Shown here piece by piece: positions 16,128 to 24,181 of a DNA stretch of 64,000 nucleotides. Each line of letters starts with the position of its first letter. The first letter of the stretch is position 1. Position numbers and translations under genes: made by a program. The stretch spans positions 1 through 64,000 of the forward strand of contig JAODAQ010000054.1 of NCBI GenBank assembly GCA_025463515.1, given 5' to 3'. The notes under the pieces were generated by a model. The model saw nothing but the letters and a program-made list of their open reading frames with translations, did no database searches and was not told the origin of the DNA. This stretch comes from Rhodoglobus sp. (lineage in GTDB: Bacteria; Actinomycetota; Actinomycetes; Actinomycetales; Microbacteriaceae).

Positions 16128-16184
16128 CTGAATAGCAAGAAAGTTTTCGGGCGCCGGTCAAGGGGCCGGATGCCCGTTGTGCCG

Positions 16185-16246
16185 CGCCCACCTTCCCCAA
16201 ACGGCTGTTCAGCGCTCGGCGAAGGTGCGTTTGGGGAAGATGGGCG
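16185..16246. repeat. Imperfect inverted repeat, 19-bp arms
   Basis: CGCCCACCTTCCCCAAACG (16185-16203) pairs with 16228-16246 at 18 of 19 positions. Its sequence and layout resemble the palindrome at 13587. It sits in the gene-free stretch between padR and the oxygenase. Confidence 0.75.
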
Positions 16247-16422
16247 GCACGGGAAGCGGCGCGGGAAGCGGCACGCGAAGCGGCGGGGCCGGCGGCACGG
16301 AGAGCGGCGGGGCCCGGCGGCGGGCGAAGCGGCGGGGCCGGCGGCACGGCGAGGGTGGGGGCCCGCGAAGGTCGCGCTCCAGAACGTGCCGAAGCCGCGC
16401 AGTTGCCGCAGAGCGGGGGAGG
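16247..16422. repeat. GC-extreme, low-complexity tandem-like stretch (no gene seen)
   Basis: Together with the promoter and inverted repeat, 16049-16422 is a gene-free region of about 370 bases. From about 16250 to 16365 it is almost purely G and C with scattered A. It is built of irregular repeats of GGGAAGCGGC and GCGGCGGGGCCGGCGGCAC. Many G-runs on the plus strand could form G-quadruplex or slipped structures. I see no coding frame with normal codon use. Confidence 0.7.
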
Positions 16423-17463
16423 CTAGCGGCCAGCCCCGAGCACGCGCGCCGCCTCCCGGGTGGCCGACGTGTTGAGCTGCCCCGCCCGCGAGCCGGCGAG
16501 TTTCGCGGCGATGTGCTCCGAGACGGTGATCGGCGCGTAGATCGGCTCCTCGCCGGGCTCGACGCACGTCGACAGCGCAGCGATGACGGCATCGGCGTTG
16601 CCGTCGTGGAAGTAGGCGGCAGAGCGCCGGCGCGCAATGGTTCCGTCGATGATGGGCGGCTTCACGCGGTGCAGGGTCGACTGCCAGCGCTCGTTCGTCC
16701 AGCGCGCGGTCAGATCGCCGAGGTTGATCAGGAGCGCGTCGTCATCCGGCGAGACGTCGTTCCACGACCCGTCCGCACCGAGCACCTGCAGGCCGCGCAC
16801 CTGGTCGGCCCAGAGCACGGTCACGATGCCGAAGTCGGTGTGCTCGCTCATGCCGATGAGGTCGCCGTCGAGGTCGACCGTGCCGGGCGGCAGCGCGTAG
16901 TTGTTCATCCGCAGCACGTCGATCGAGTGGTCGGTGAAGGCGTCGAAGAACCTGGCGGGAAGGCCCAGTGCGGCGGCGAAGATCTCGGTGAGGGTGCGCG
17001 AGACCCGCTGCGCCTCCGCGAAGTAGAGCTCGACCTTCAGCCGGAACTTCGGCACCTCCGGCCACACGTTCTCGGCGTAGTCGGCCCGGCCCTCCAGCCC
17101 AAGACCCGGGTAGTCGGATGCCGCGGCCCCCACATTGAACGCCTCGAAGAAGTCGTTCATGCGCGACGCGGACTCGACGCCCAGCGACAGCGACAGGGAC
17201 TCCGCCTTGGGCGGGCTGTACCCCCGGTTGATGCCCTTGGGCGTCACCGAGAGCTTCTTCTCCTCGAGGTCGCGCGAGAAGAAGCTGTCCATGGCCTCGG
17301 CGAGGCCGTCGGTGACGGAGGCGGGGATGCCGTGCCCGGTGACCTGGATGAAGCCGACCTGGCGGCACGCGGCATCCACCTCGGCGACGACGTCGGCGCG
17401 CTCCGCGGGGGAGCCGTCGCGCACCCAGGCGGAGATATCGACTGCGGGGACGTGGAATGCCAT
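16423..17463 (-). CDS. 2-oxoglutarate/Fe(II)-dependent oxygenase, isopenicillin N synthase family
   Basis: 346 residues. The N-terminal DIOX_N part (VPAVDISAWV, CRQVGFIQVTGHGIP) is followed by the jelly-roll core. The iron ligands are His208 and Asp210 (EHTDFG) and His265 (TLHRV). The R-x-S oxoglutarate motif is in RRRSAAYF. It would hydroxylate or desaturate a small molecule using O2, with 2-oxoglutarate as co-substrate. It is a single-gene unit upstream of the GC-rich stretch. The substrate cannot be told; plant-like gibberellin or flavone oxidases share this fold. Confidence 0.9.
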   Translation of the reverse strand: MAFHVPAVDISAWVRDGSPAERADVVAEVDAACRQVGFIQVTGHGIPASVTDGLAEAMDSFFSRDLEEKKLSVTPKGINRGYSPPKAESLSLSLGVESASRMNDFFEAFNVGAAASDYPGLGLEGRADYAENVWPEVPKFRLKVELYFAEAQRVSRTLTEIFAAALGLPARFFDAFTDHSIDVLRMNNYALPPGTVDLDGDLIGMSEHTDFGIVTVLWADQVRGLQVLGADGSWNDVSPDDDALLINLGDLTARWTNERWQSTLHRVKPPIIDGTIARRRSAAYFHDGNADAVIAALSTCVEPGEEPIYAPITVSEHIAAKLAGSRAGQLNTSATREAARVLGAGR

Positions 17464-17509
17464 GCCGACAACGCTACGGACGGCCCGTTTCGTGCAGGTT
17501 GCGGGCGTG

Positions 17510-17857
17510 TTAGAAGAGCACGTCGATGTAGGGGATGAGCAGGAGGCAGCCGATGACCGCGACGGGCGCTCCGATCACGAGCGCGATGATCGCGGCGACC
17601 TTGCCGTGCCCGGTCCTGGTGAGCGCGATGATCGCGAGGACGACGGCGATGAGGCACACGGCCCCCGCGACGGCGAACCCGAAGCCGGCGAAGACGAGAC
17701 CGCCGAGCACGGCCCATCCGGGAGTGTCCTTGGTCTGCTGGGGGCCGGTCAGGGTGCCGATGAGTCCGAGGATGAACGCGGCGAACGGCAGGAGCACTAC
17801 TGCGGCGACCGCGATGACGAGGGCGGCAATGCCGAGCTTGTTGCGAATCGGTTTCAC
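17510..17857 (-). CDS. DUF4190-like membrane protein
   Basis: About 115 residues with three predicted transmembrane helices and the pattern NKLGIAALVIAVAAVVLLPF and GHGKVAAIIALVIGA, usual for DUF4190-type small proteins. No known function. The GTG start overlaps the stop of the acyltransferase gene (GTGA), so it is co-translated with it. A TATACT lies a few bases upstream, but inside the acyltransferase gene. Confidence 0.7.
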   Translation of the reverse strand: MKPIRNKLGIAALVIAVAAVVLLPFAAFILGLIGTLTGPQQTKDTPGWAVLGGLVFAGFGFAVAGAVCLIAVVLAIIALTRTGHGKVAAIIALVIGAPVAVIGCLLLIPYIDVLF

Positions 17858-19164
17858 GGTCGAAGTATAGGGGCGGGCTGGCGCGCTTTCCATCGTCCGA
17901 GCATGAGCACCGAGACCGCCAGCAGCACGCTTCCGATGACAGCGAGCGTGAAGTCCATGAAGAACTCCATGACGAGGAACGACGGGATGAACGACAGGAT
18001 CGCGGCCACCGCGACAACGCTCGTGGGCGGCGTCGCCGTGACCTCGCGCGGCGCCTCCCACCGGCCGACGAGGAAGGACAGGCCGAACACCCCCGCGAGC
18101 ACGACGACGTAGAGGACCGGCCGCGACAGCCACCAGGCCGCCGACCCCGGTTCGGGCGCGGCCCCGGGGATGAGCAGCGACAGGCCCGTGATGATCAGGA
18201 TGATCGGCAGGTGCCACAGGTAGATCGTCATGAGCCGGGTGCCCACCACGAAGACCACTGCCCGCGCGGCGTGGGTGTTCATGAGCTTCGACAGCGCGGG
18301 CTTGAGCAGCCGCAGCACGCAGGCCTGCGCGACCGCGAGAGCCACGAGTGGCAGCGTCGGCGGGTTGAGGTTGGTGAGCATGTCGAACGAGTACGGGCCG
18401 ATGAACGTCATCGGTACGAGCGTCGCCCACGCGACCACGGCGATGAGGGCCAGCTGCCACCACGTCCGCGCGGCGAACCAGCCGTCGGCGTACCAGAAGC
18501 CGATCTGCTGCACGAGCAGCCAGACGAAGAACAGGTTGGCGAGCCCGATCTCCTGGATGCCCGTGCCGTAGCGCAGCGCGTCGACGACGATGGCGCCCGC
18601 GAGCAGGACCAGCAGTGTGGCGCGCGGTGCGCGGGTGTGCCATCCGACCATGAACGGGACCAGCGCCTGGCACAGCGTGTACGCCGCGAGGAACCACAGC
18701 GGGGACGCCGCACCCTGCACCGCGAGGTCGAGCAGCGCGGGATCGACGCCGAGCAGCTGCGCCCCGCCGATCACGACGACGTAGAAGATGAACAGCGGCA
18801 GCGCGGGCTGGGCGAGCCGAAGTACCCGGTTGCGCACGTAGTCCGCGGGGGTGCCGCCGCGCCGCACCATGCTGCGCCACGCGGTGATCGCCGCGAAGCC
18901 GCCCACGACGAAGAACAGCGGCATGATCTGCCCGGCCCACGTGACGCCCGCGAACCACGGCTGCGAGCCGAGCGGGCTGTCATTCGGCGACTGCGCGACC
19001 AGGTTGCCCTGGCCGTCGACGCCGACCCCCACCATCATGAGGTGGATCGCGACCACGAGCAGCACGCAGAACACCCGCGCGATATCGAGGGTCAGGTCGC
19101 GCTTGGAGAGATCGATCGACGACGACCGGTTCTCGACGGTTCGGGTTCGGGCGGCGTCGCTCAT
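17854..19164 (-). CDS. Acyltransferase 3 family membrane protein
   Basis: 436 residues with about ten transmembrane helices. LDIARVFCVLLVVAIHLMMVGV carries the conserved Arg and His of the acyltransferase-3 (OafA/YrhL) core. Such proteins O-acylate extracellular glycans, lipids or secondary metabolites using acyl groups carried across the membrane. The target is unknown; this version has the shape of heparan-acetyltransferase-like integral proteins without an SGNH domain. It follows a small hypothetical gene by 10 bases and overlaps the DUF4190 gene. Confidence 0.88.
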   Translation of the reverse strand: MSDAARTRTVENRSSSIDLSKRDLTLDIARVFCVLLVVAIHLMMVGVGVDGQGNLVAQSPNDSPLGSQPWFAGVTWAGQIMPLFFVVGGFAAITAWRSMVRRGGTPADYVRNRVLRLAQPALPLFIFYVVVIGGAQLLGVDPALLDLAVQGAASPLWFLAAYTLCQALVPFMVGWHTRAPRATLLVLLAGAIVVDALRYGTGIQEIGLANLFFVWLLVQQIGFWYADGWFAARTWWQLALIAVVAWATLVPMTFIGPYSFDMLTNLNPPTLPLVALAVAQACVLRLLKPALSKLMNTHAARAVVFVVGTRLMTIYLWHLPIILIITGLSLLIPGAAPEPGSAAWWLSRPVLYVVVLAGVFGLSFLVGRWEAPREVTATPPTSVVAVAAILSFIPSFLVMEFFMDFTLAVIGSVLLAVSVLMLGRWKARQPAPILRP

Positions 19165-19173
19165 GCGAACACT

Positions 19174-19623
19174 CTAGGAGAGGCGCTCCGGCCAGACCTC
19201 GTGCGCGCCGCGGAAGGTGCGAACCTCGCCGTACTCGGTGCGCCCGCCGAACTTGGGCCGCTTGTACGGCAGCAGCACGAGCAGCGAGATGCCGTCCCGG
19301 TGCTCGAGGCGCACCTCGATCGCGTCCGAGCGCTCCTTGCTCAGGCGCGTGTTGAGCGTGAGCGCAGTGGCCCGCACGGATGCCGCGAGCCCCACGAGCT
19401 GGGCGGTGGCGGCCTGGGCGATCTCCTCCGACTCGGGGTGCTTCTCGAGCTGCGAGCGGTCGACCTCGGCGGCGAGCATCCGGCCGTCTGCCCCGACGAC
19501 GAGGACGAAGGGGTCGAACGCCGCGGCCTGCGAGAGGTGCTGCTGCGCGATCCGCAGGGCTGCGGCGAGCAGCCCGTCGAGGTCGGAGCGCGCGGCGTCA
19601 CCGAGTGCGTCGGCCGTTGTCAT
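19174..19623 (-). CDS. Conserved hypothetical protein
   Basis: 149 residues, soluble, alternating helix and strand (DPFVLVVGADGRMLAAEVDRS, EVRLEHRDGISLLVLLPYKRP). The fold looks PAS/roadblock-like to me, but I recognise no family motif. It is the first gene of a three-gene minus-strand run with the acyltransferase and the DUF4190 protein. A sensory or accessory role is only a guess. Confidence 0.6.
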   Translation of the reverse strand: MTTADALGDAARSDLDGLLAAALRIAQQHLSQAAAFDPFVLVVGADGRMLAAEVDRSQLEKHPESEEIAQAATAQLVGLAASVRATALTLNTRLSKERSDAIEVRLEHRDGISLLVLLPYKRPKFGGRTEYGEVRTFRGAHEVWPERLS

Positions 19624-19632
19624 GCCTCAAAC

Positions 19633-20568
19633 CTAGGGGAAGGTGACTCCGGTGAGCTGCTCCGAAACCGTCCAGAGGCGGGCGTCGTCGGCGGCATTCC
19701 TCGCCTGGCGGGGCGGTTTTGCGGGGCCGGGGCCGCCGGTGAGGCCGAGGAGCCCGTTCGGTCCGTAGTACGCGCCGGGCGCGGCATCCGGGCTGGTGGC
19801 CGCGAAGAGCGCGGGCAGGATGCCCTGCGGGATCTGCTGGCTCATGCCGGGGAGGCGCATGACAGCGTCCATGCCCCGCGTCGACAGCGTCGCGCCGCCC
19901 TGCTTCGGGCCGGTGGTCTGCAGGTTGGTGTGGGTCGCGCCGGGGTGGGCAGCGGCGCTCAGGATGCCCCAGCCGCCGGCATCGCTGCGCCGCTGCAGCT
20001 CCTGCGCGAACATCAGCATGGCGAGCTTCGACAGGCCGTACGCGCGCGTGGGGGAGTAGCGCTTGGCAGACTGCAGGTCGTCCCAGTCGAGGCGGCCCTG
20101 GCTCGCAAGCCCGCTGCTGAGCGAGACGACGCGGGATGCCCCGGCCGCACGCAGCAGCGGAAGCAGTCGCGCGGTGAGGGCGAAGTGGCCGAGGTAGTTT
20201 CCGCCGAACTGCAGCTCGAAGCCGTCCTCGGTAACCTGGCGCTGGGGCGGCATCATGATGCCAGCGTTGTTGAGGAGGATGTCGACGGCGCGGCCGTCCT
20301 TCTCGAGCCCCGTCGCGAACGCTTCGACGCTGGCGAGCGAGCTGAGGTCGAACTCGCGGATCGTGAGCTTGGCGCCGGGCGTGACCGCCCTGACCGCTGC
20401 GACGGCCTCCTCGCCCTTCGCGCGGTTGCGCACGGCGAGGACGACCTCGGCGCCTGCGGCAGCGAGCCGGCCCGTGAGGCCGAAGCCCAGGCCGCTGTTC
20501 GCGCCGGTGACGACCGCGAGCCTGCCCGTGAGGTCGGGGACGGCGATATCGGGAAGGGGCTTGGCCAT
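19633..20568 (-). CDS. SDR oxidoreductase, retinol-dehydrogenase/WWOX-like
   Basis: About 311 residues, longer than a classical [11 protein letters not shown] is the cofactor motif and NNAGIM the structural one. [10 protein letters not shown] carries the catalytic Ser, and YGLSKLA the Tyr-Lys pair. The match is to the actinobacterial 'oxidoreductase' group related to retinol dehydrogenases. The ATG at 20568 has GGAGA four bases upstream. It is divergent from a TetR gene with two near-identical operators between them, so it is very likely under that repressor. The substrate is unknown. Confidence 0.92.
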   Translation of the reverse strand: MAKPLPDIAVPDLTGRLAVVTGANSGLGFGLTGRLAAAGAEVVLAVRNRAKGEEAVAAVRAVTPGAKLTIREFDLSSLASVEAFATGLEKDGRAVDILLNNAGIMMPPQRQVTEDGFELQFGGNYLGHFALTARLLPLLRAAGASRVVSLSSGLASQGRLDWDDLQSAKRYSPTRAYGLSKLAMLMFAQELQRRSDAGGWGILSAAAHPGATHTNLQTTGPKQGGATLSTRGMDAVMRLPGMSQQIPQGILPALFAATSPDAAPGAYYGPNGLLGLTGGPGPAKPPRQARNAADDARLWTVSEQLTGVTFP

Positions 20569-20578
20569 GATCTCTCCT

Positions 20579-20600
20579 AAATGAATACTCATTCAATAAC
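20579..20600. promoter_or_regulatory. TetR operator copy 1
   Basis: AAATGAATACTCATTCAATA is a near-palindrome just upstream of the SDR start. It differs from copy 2 at one core base. Binding by the adjacent TetR protein is inferred from position and symmetry. Confidence 0.75.
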
Positions 20601-20635
20601 TAAGCACACTCAAGCACTCGCCGGTCGCGTTGTCA

Positions 20636-20657
20636 AATGAATATTCATTCAATAGGC
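20636..20657. promoter_or_regulatory. TetR operator copy 2
   Basis: Contains AATGAATATTCATT, a perfect 14-bp palindrome, followed by CAATA. It lies 57 bases from copy 1 and 8 bases before the tetR start. It is strikingly AT-rich for this genome. Confidence 0.78.
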
Positions 20658-20664
20658 TGGTGGC

Positions 20665-21234
20665 ATGGTCACCAGGGATCCGGACGCGAAGCGCCGCCAG
20701 CTCGTCCAGGCCGCGCTCGCCGAGTTCGCGGCGCACGGCATCGCGGGCGCGCGTATCGACCGCATCGCCAAGGCCGCCAATTGCAGCGCCGGGCTCGTGT
20801 ATACCTACTTCGGCTCCAAGGACGACCTGTTCTCCGCGGCGTTCGACTCGCTCATCGAGACCGTGCTCGAGGAGGCGCCCATCACCCCTGACGACCTGCC
20901 CGAGTACGCGGGCAAGCTGTTCGACGGCTACGAGGACCATCCCGAGGTCGCCCGGTTCCTGACCTGGCACCGGCTCGAGAGCGATCCCGACCGCGCGCCC
21001 AACGCGGCGGCCATCGCGAGCACTGCCGACAAGATCGCCGCGATCGAGGATGCCCAGCGCCGGGGCGTGCTGCCGGAGCACCTGGTTCCCGCCGAGCTGC
21101 TCGGCATGATCCTGCAGATCTCGGCGGTGTGGACCGCCGCGACTCCGGAGTTCGGCGAGGCCGTTGCGCAGTACACCCGCGCCGACCGCCGTCGAGTCGT
21201 CACGGACGCGGTGGCGGCGCTCATCCGGCCCTAG
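20665..21234 (+). CDS. TetR family transcriptional regulator
   Basis: 189 residues. The HTH is IAGARIDRIAKAANCSAGLVYTYFGSKDDLF, typical of TetR (residues about 25-60). The C-terminal ligand domain (LETVLEEAPITPDDLPEYAGKL) resembles TetR_C groups found with SDR genes. It should repress itself and the divergent SDR gene through two palindromes in the 96-base gap. Ligand unknown. Confidence 0.93.
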   Translation: MVTRDPDAKRRQLVQAALAEFAAHGIAGARIDRIAKAANCSAGLVYTYFGSKDDLFSAAFDSLIETVLEEAPITPDDLPEYAGKLFDGYEDHPEVARFLTWHRLESDPDRAPNAAAIASTADKIAAIEDAQRRGVLPEHLVPAELLGMILQISAVWTAATPEFGEAVAQYTRADRRRVVTDAVAALIRP

Positions 21235-21267
21235 CGGTGGCAGGCCGCACGCGGCTATGAATGAGAC

Positions 21268-21813
21268 ATGACGAAAGCCACACTCACGGGCGGCCAGGTC
21301 GGCGCCTCGATCTTCGCCGGCATCTTCGGCCACCTGCTGTTCGCAGCGGGGTGGATCATCCTCGGGGTGTCACTCCTCGGCGGAACCATTGCCGCGATAC
21401 TCGGCGGCACCGTCCAGAGCATCGGCGACGGCGCCGAGATCTTCGGCACGGCGGGAGGGGTGCTCGGCGGAATCGTGATCGGGTTCCTGATCGCGGCGGC
21501 CGTGCTCATCGTGCTCTCGATCGTGGTGAGCGGGCTGATCCTGCGCCGCGGCAAGGTGCGCAAGCCGTGGGCGACCACGTGGACTGCCGTAATCATCGCC
21601 GCCATCATCGACCTGCCGCTGATCCTCGCCTACTTCGCCATTGCCCGCTCGACGGACGGGCTGCCGTTCCCGCTCATCGCGCTCATCGGCACCGTGGTGG
21701 TCGGCATCCTCGTGTGGCTCTGGATGACGTGGGCGCACCGCGGCCCGGCGGTGGTCGTCGAGCCTGTCGAGGCCACCCCGACGAGCCCGTCGATCGACGT
21801 CAAGCGCGACTAG
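21268..21813 (+). CDS. Four-helix membrane protein of unknown function
   Basis: 181 residues with four predicted transmembrane segments, separated by short charged loops (LRRGKVRKPWATTW). A glycine-rich loop, GGTVQSIGDGAEIFGTAGG, lies between helices 1 and 2. I recognise no family. Single gene, 34 bases after tetR on the same strand, so possibly co-transcribed. The TAG stop overlaps the stop of the convergent hydrolase in a shared CTAG. Confidence 0.7.
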   Translation: MTKATLTGGQVGASIFAGIFGHLLFAAGWIILGVSLLGGTIAAILGGTVQSIGDGAEIFGTAGGVLGGIVIGFLIAAAVLIVLSIVVSGLILRRGKVRKPWATTWTAVIIAAIIDLPLILAYFAIARSTDGLPFPLIALIGTVVVGILVWLWMTWAHRGPAVVVEPVEATPTSPSIDVKRD

Positions 21814-22541
21814 CGCGGGTGGTCGAACAGGCTGCGCAGCTGGTCGGTGATCGCCGCGCGCTCCTGCTCGTCGGTGAGCGTCGCGACGCCGTCGCCGGGC
21901 TGCGCGCCGTAGTCGCCGAAGCCCGCGTGGTTGAGCCCCTCGATCTCGACCACGTTGGCCTGCGACGGCAGCAGGTGCCGCGCGGCCTCGATCTTGTCGG
22001 GCGTGCTGAGGCCGTCGTCGCTGCCCGAGATGCTCAGCACCTCGAGGCCTGAGCCGCTCAGGTCGTTGGCGCAGTAGCTGCCGAAGAGGACGAGCCCCAC
22101 CACGTCGCCGGACTCGGCGAGCTGGCACGCCCGGACGCCGCCCAGGGAGTGCCCGCCCACGAACCAGCGCGTGACATCCGGAGCGTCTGCCTCGAAGTAG
22201 GAGACCGGGCGCGTGTCGAAGAAGGCGAGGTTGAGGGTCGGCTTCGTGATCACGACGGTCGCGCCGCTCTGGGCCACGATGCCGGAGAGCTTGTAGAGGT
22301 AGGCGTACGGGTCGACCTTGGCACCGGGGATGAAGACGAGGCCGGCGCCGGTCGCGCCGCCCGTGGGGGAGATGACGATCGAGTGGTCTGTCGAGGTGAT
22401 CTGCACCGCCGGGTCGTTCCAGGCCTCGAGGGCGGCCGCGCGGTCGCCCCGCATCACCATGCTCGAGTAGAACAGGAACGCGACGACCGCGAGCACCACC
22501 ACGACGATGACGACGGCGATGGTGCGCCGGAAGATTCTCAT
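21810..22541 (-). CDS. Membrane-anchored alpha/beta hydrolase
   Basis: About 243 residues. The N-terminus RTIAVVIVVVVLAVVAFLFYSS is a signal anchor. GLVFIPGAKVDPYAY contains the oxyanion segment, GGHSLGGVRA the nucleophile Ser, and GLNHAGFGDYG the catalytic His. It matches the DLH/alpha-beta hydrolase-5 (PF12695) type, acting outside the membrane. Start ATG at 22541 because the anchor follows. Substrate unknown. Divergent from the YCII/sigma operon. Confidence 0.85.
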   Translation of the reverse strand: MRIFRRTIAVVIVVVVLAVVAFLFYSSMVMRGDRAAALEAWNDPAVQITSTDHSIVISPTGGATGAGLVFIPGAKVDPYAYLYKLSGIVAQSGATVVITKPTLNLAFFDTRPVSYFEADAPDVTRWFVGGHSLGGVRACQLAESGDVVGLVLFGSYCANDLSGSGLEVLSISGSDDGLSTPDKIEAARHLLPSQANVVEIEGLNHAGFGDYGAQPGDGVATLTDEQERAAITDQLRSLFDHPR

Positions 22542-22560
22542 GTCGCGAGTTTCCCATGGA

Positions 22561-22588
22561 TGTCGATTTCGCCCTCGCCCCGTTCGTC
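22561..22588 (+). promoter_or_regulatory. Possible ECF-type promoter of the YCII-sigma operon
   Basis: TGTCGA (22561-22566) and CGTC (22585-22588) are separated by 18 bases, about 35 bases before the ATG. From memory, ECF42 autoregulated promoters have TGTCGA at -35 and a CGA/TC-type -10. The match is suggestive only. Confidence 0.35.
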
Positions 22589-22621
22589 GCACTTGCGTAA
22601 CGTCACCCCAAGGAGGAAAAC

Positions 22622-22966
22622 ATGCAGTACCTGCTCTTCATCAACAACTCGCCCGACATCGACCCGTCGGCTCCGCCCGAGAAGGAGCCGATGGACATCG
22701 AGGACTGGGTAGACCAGATGGACGCCCGCGGTGTCCGCAAGTTCGGCGACCGCCTGCAGTCGGCAGCGGATGCCACGACGGTCCGGGTGCGCAAGGGCGA
22801 GCTGCTCGTCACCGACGGCCCCTTCGTCGAGGGCAAGGACTACATCGCCGGCATCGACATCATCGAGTGCGCGGACCTGGATGAGGCGATCGAGATCGCG
22901 CGCCTACACCCCATGGCCACCGCCGGCAACATCGAGATCCGCCCGTTCTGGGTGTGGGAGGACTAG
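22622..22966 (+). CDS. YCII/DGPF-domain protein
   Basis: 114 residues. LVTDGPFVEGKDYIAGIDIIEC contains the DGPF motif that names this group. Residues DLDEAIEIARLHP and IEIRPFW complete the YCII-like ferredoxin fold. A perfect AAGGAGG precedes the ATG. DGPF genes are routinely partnered with ECF42 sigma factors, as here, where the sigma gene overlaps the 3' end by 13 bases. The biochemical function is unknown; the genetic link predicts stress-response control by that sigma factor. Confidence 0.93.
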   Translation: MQYLLFINNSPDIDPSAPPEKEPMDIEDWVDQMDARGVRKFGDRLQSAADATTVRVRKGELLVTDGPFVEGKDYIAGIDIIECADLDEAIEIARLHPMATAGNIEIRPFWVWED

Positions 22967-24171
22967 TCGAGGAGGCGGTCGCCCGCGCGCACCGCGAGGA
23001 GTGGGGGCGCATCGTCGCCACACTCATCCGCGTGACGGGCGACTGGAGCCTCGCCGAGGACTGCGCGCAGGATGCGTTCGAGTCCGCCCTCGCGCGCTGG
23101 GGCCGCGACGGCGTGCCCGACAACCCGGGCGCGTGGCTCACGACCGTGGCGAAGAACCACGCGATCGACCGGCTGCGCAGGCGCGCCAATGAGCAGTCGA
23201 AGCTGAAGGAGGTGATGGCGCTGGACGACCCCGAAGACGACCAGCTCGACGACCGCCTGCGGCTCATCTTCACCTGCTGCCACCCGGCCCTCACCCTCGA
23301 GTCACGGGTGGCGCTCACCCTGCGCACCGTCGCCGGACTCACGACGGGCGAGATCGCGCGCGCGTTCCTGGTTCCGGAGGCGACGATGGCACAGCGGCTC
23401 GTGCGGGCGAAGGGCAAGATCAGGAACGCGGGCATCCCGTACCGCGTTCCTCCCGGCCACCTGCTCGGCGAGCGGCTGCCGGGCGTCCTCGCGGTGCTCT
23501 ACGTGCTCTTCACGGAGGGCTACTCGGCGTCGTCGGGCGAGCGCCTCGTGCGCGAGCCCCTCGCCGAGGAGGCGATCCGTGTCGCGCGGATCCTCGCGCT
23601 GCTCATGCCCGACGAGCCGGAGGTGGGCGGACTGCTCGCGCTCATGGTGCTGCAGCACGCACGGCGGGCGGGGCGCACGGATGCCGCGGGCGACCCGGTC
23701 TCGATCGAGGAGCAGGATCGCGGCTCCTGGGACCGCGCCGCCATCGCCGAGGGCCTGTCGATCCTGCGGCGCGCGCTCCGGCGCCACCGTGTGGGCGGCT
23801 ACCAGCTCCAGGCCGTGATCGCCGCCGAGCACGCCTCGGCGCCGAACTGGGGGCAGACCGACTTCCGCGCGATAGTCCGGGCATACGACGACCTGGCCCG
23901 GCTCGACCCGTCCCCGGTGATCGCCTTCAACCGCGCGATCGCGTGGGGCATGGCGGAGGGCCCGACGGTCGGCCTCGAGCGGCTCGACCTGATCGCGGAC
24001 CGGCTCGAGGGCTACTACCTCCTCCCTGCCGCGCGGGCGGACTTCCTGCGCCGGCTCGGGCGCCGACGGGAGGCCGCGGAGCAGTACGAGCGCGCGCTCG
24101 GCCTCGCGCCCTCCGAGCCGGAGACCCGCTTCCTGGAGCGGCGATTGGCCGAGGTCACGGCGCGCGAGTAG
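22954..24171 (+). CDS. ECF sigma factor, ECF42-like with long C-terminal extension
   Basis: 405 residues, about twice a normal ECF sigma. Region 2 is DWSLAEDCAQDAFESALARW with DNPGAWLTTVAKNHAIDRLRR. Region 4 is LTLRTVAGLTTGEIARAFLVPEATMAQRLVRAKGKI. From about residue 190 a TPR-like helical extension follows (GYQLQAVIAAEHA, DDLARLDPSPVIAFNRAIA), as in ECF42 proteins where it regulates activity without an anti-sigma factor. The GTG overlaps the YCII gene, so expression is coupled. The signal is unknown. Confidence 0.93.
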   Translation: MGGLVEEAVARAHREEWGRIVATLIRVTGDWSLAEDCAQDAFESALARWGRDGVPDNPGAWLTTVAKNHAIDRLRRRANEQSKLKEVMALDDPEDDQLDDRLRLIFTCCHPALTLESRVALTLRTVAGLTTGEIARAFLVPEATMAQRLVRAKGKIRNAGIPYRVPPGHLLGERLPGVLAVLYVLFTEGYSASSGERLVREPLAEEAIRVARILALLMPDEPEVGGLLALMVLQHARRAGRTDAAGDPVSIEEQDRGSWDRAAIAEGLSILRRALRRHRVGGYQLQAVIAAEHASAPNWGQTDFRAIVRAYDDLARLDPSPVIAFNRAIAWGMAEGPTVGLERLDLIADRLEGYYLLPAARADFLRRLGRRREAAEQYERALGLAPSEPETRFLERRLAEVTARE

Positions 24172-24181
24172 GGTCAGCCGG

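Noticed and set aside
18211-20580. A 789-codon frame antisense to the acyltransferase and SDR genes
   Set aside because: The sense strand has transmembrane helices and the SDR cofactor motif. The antisense has no domain.
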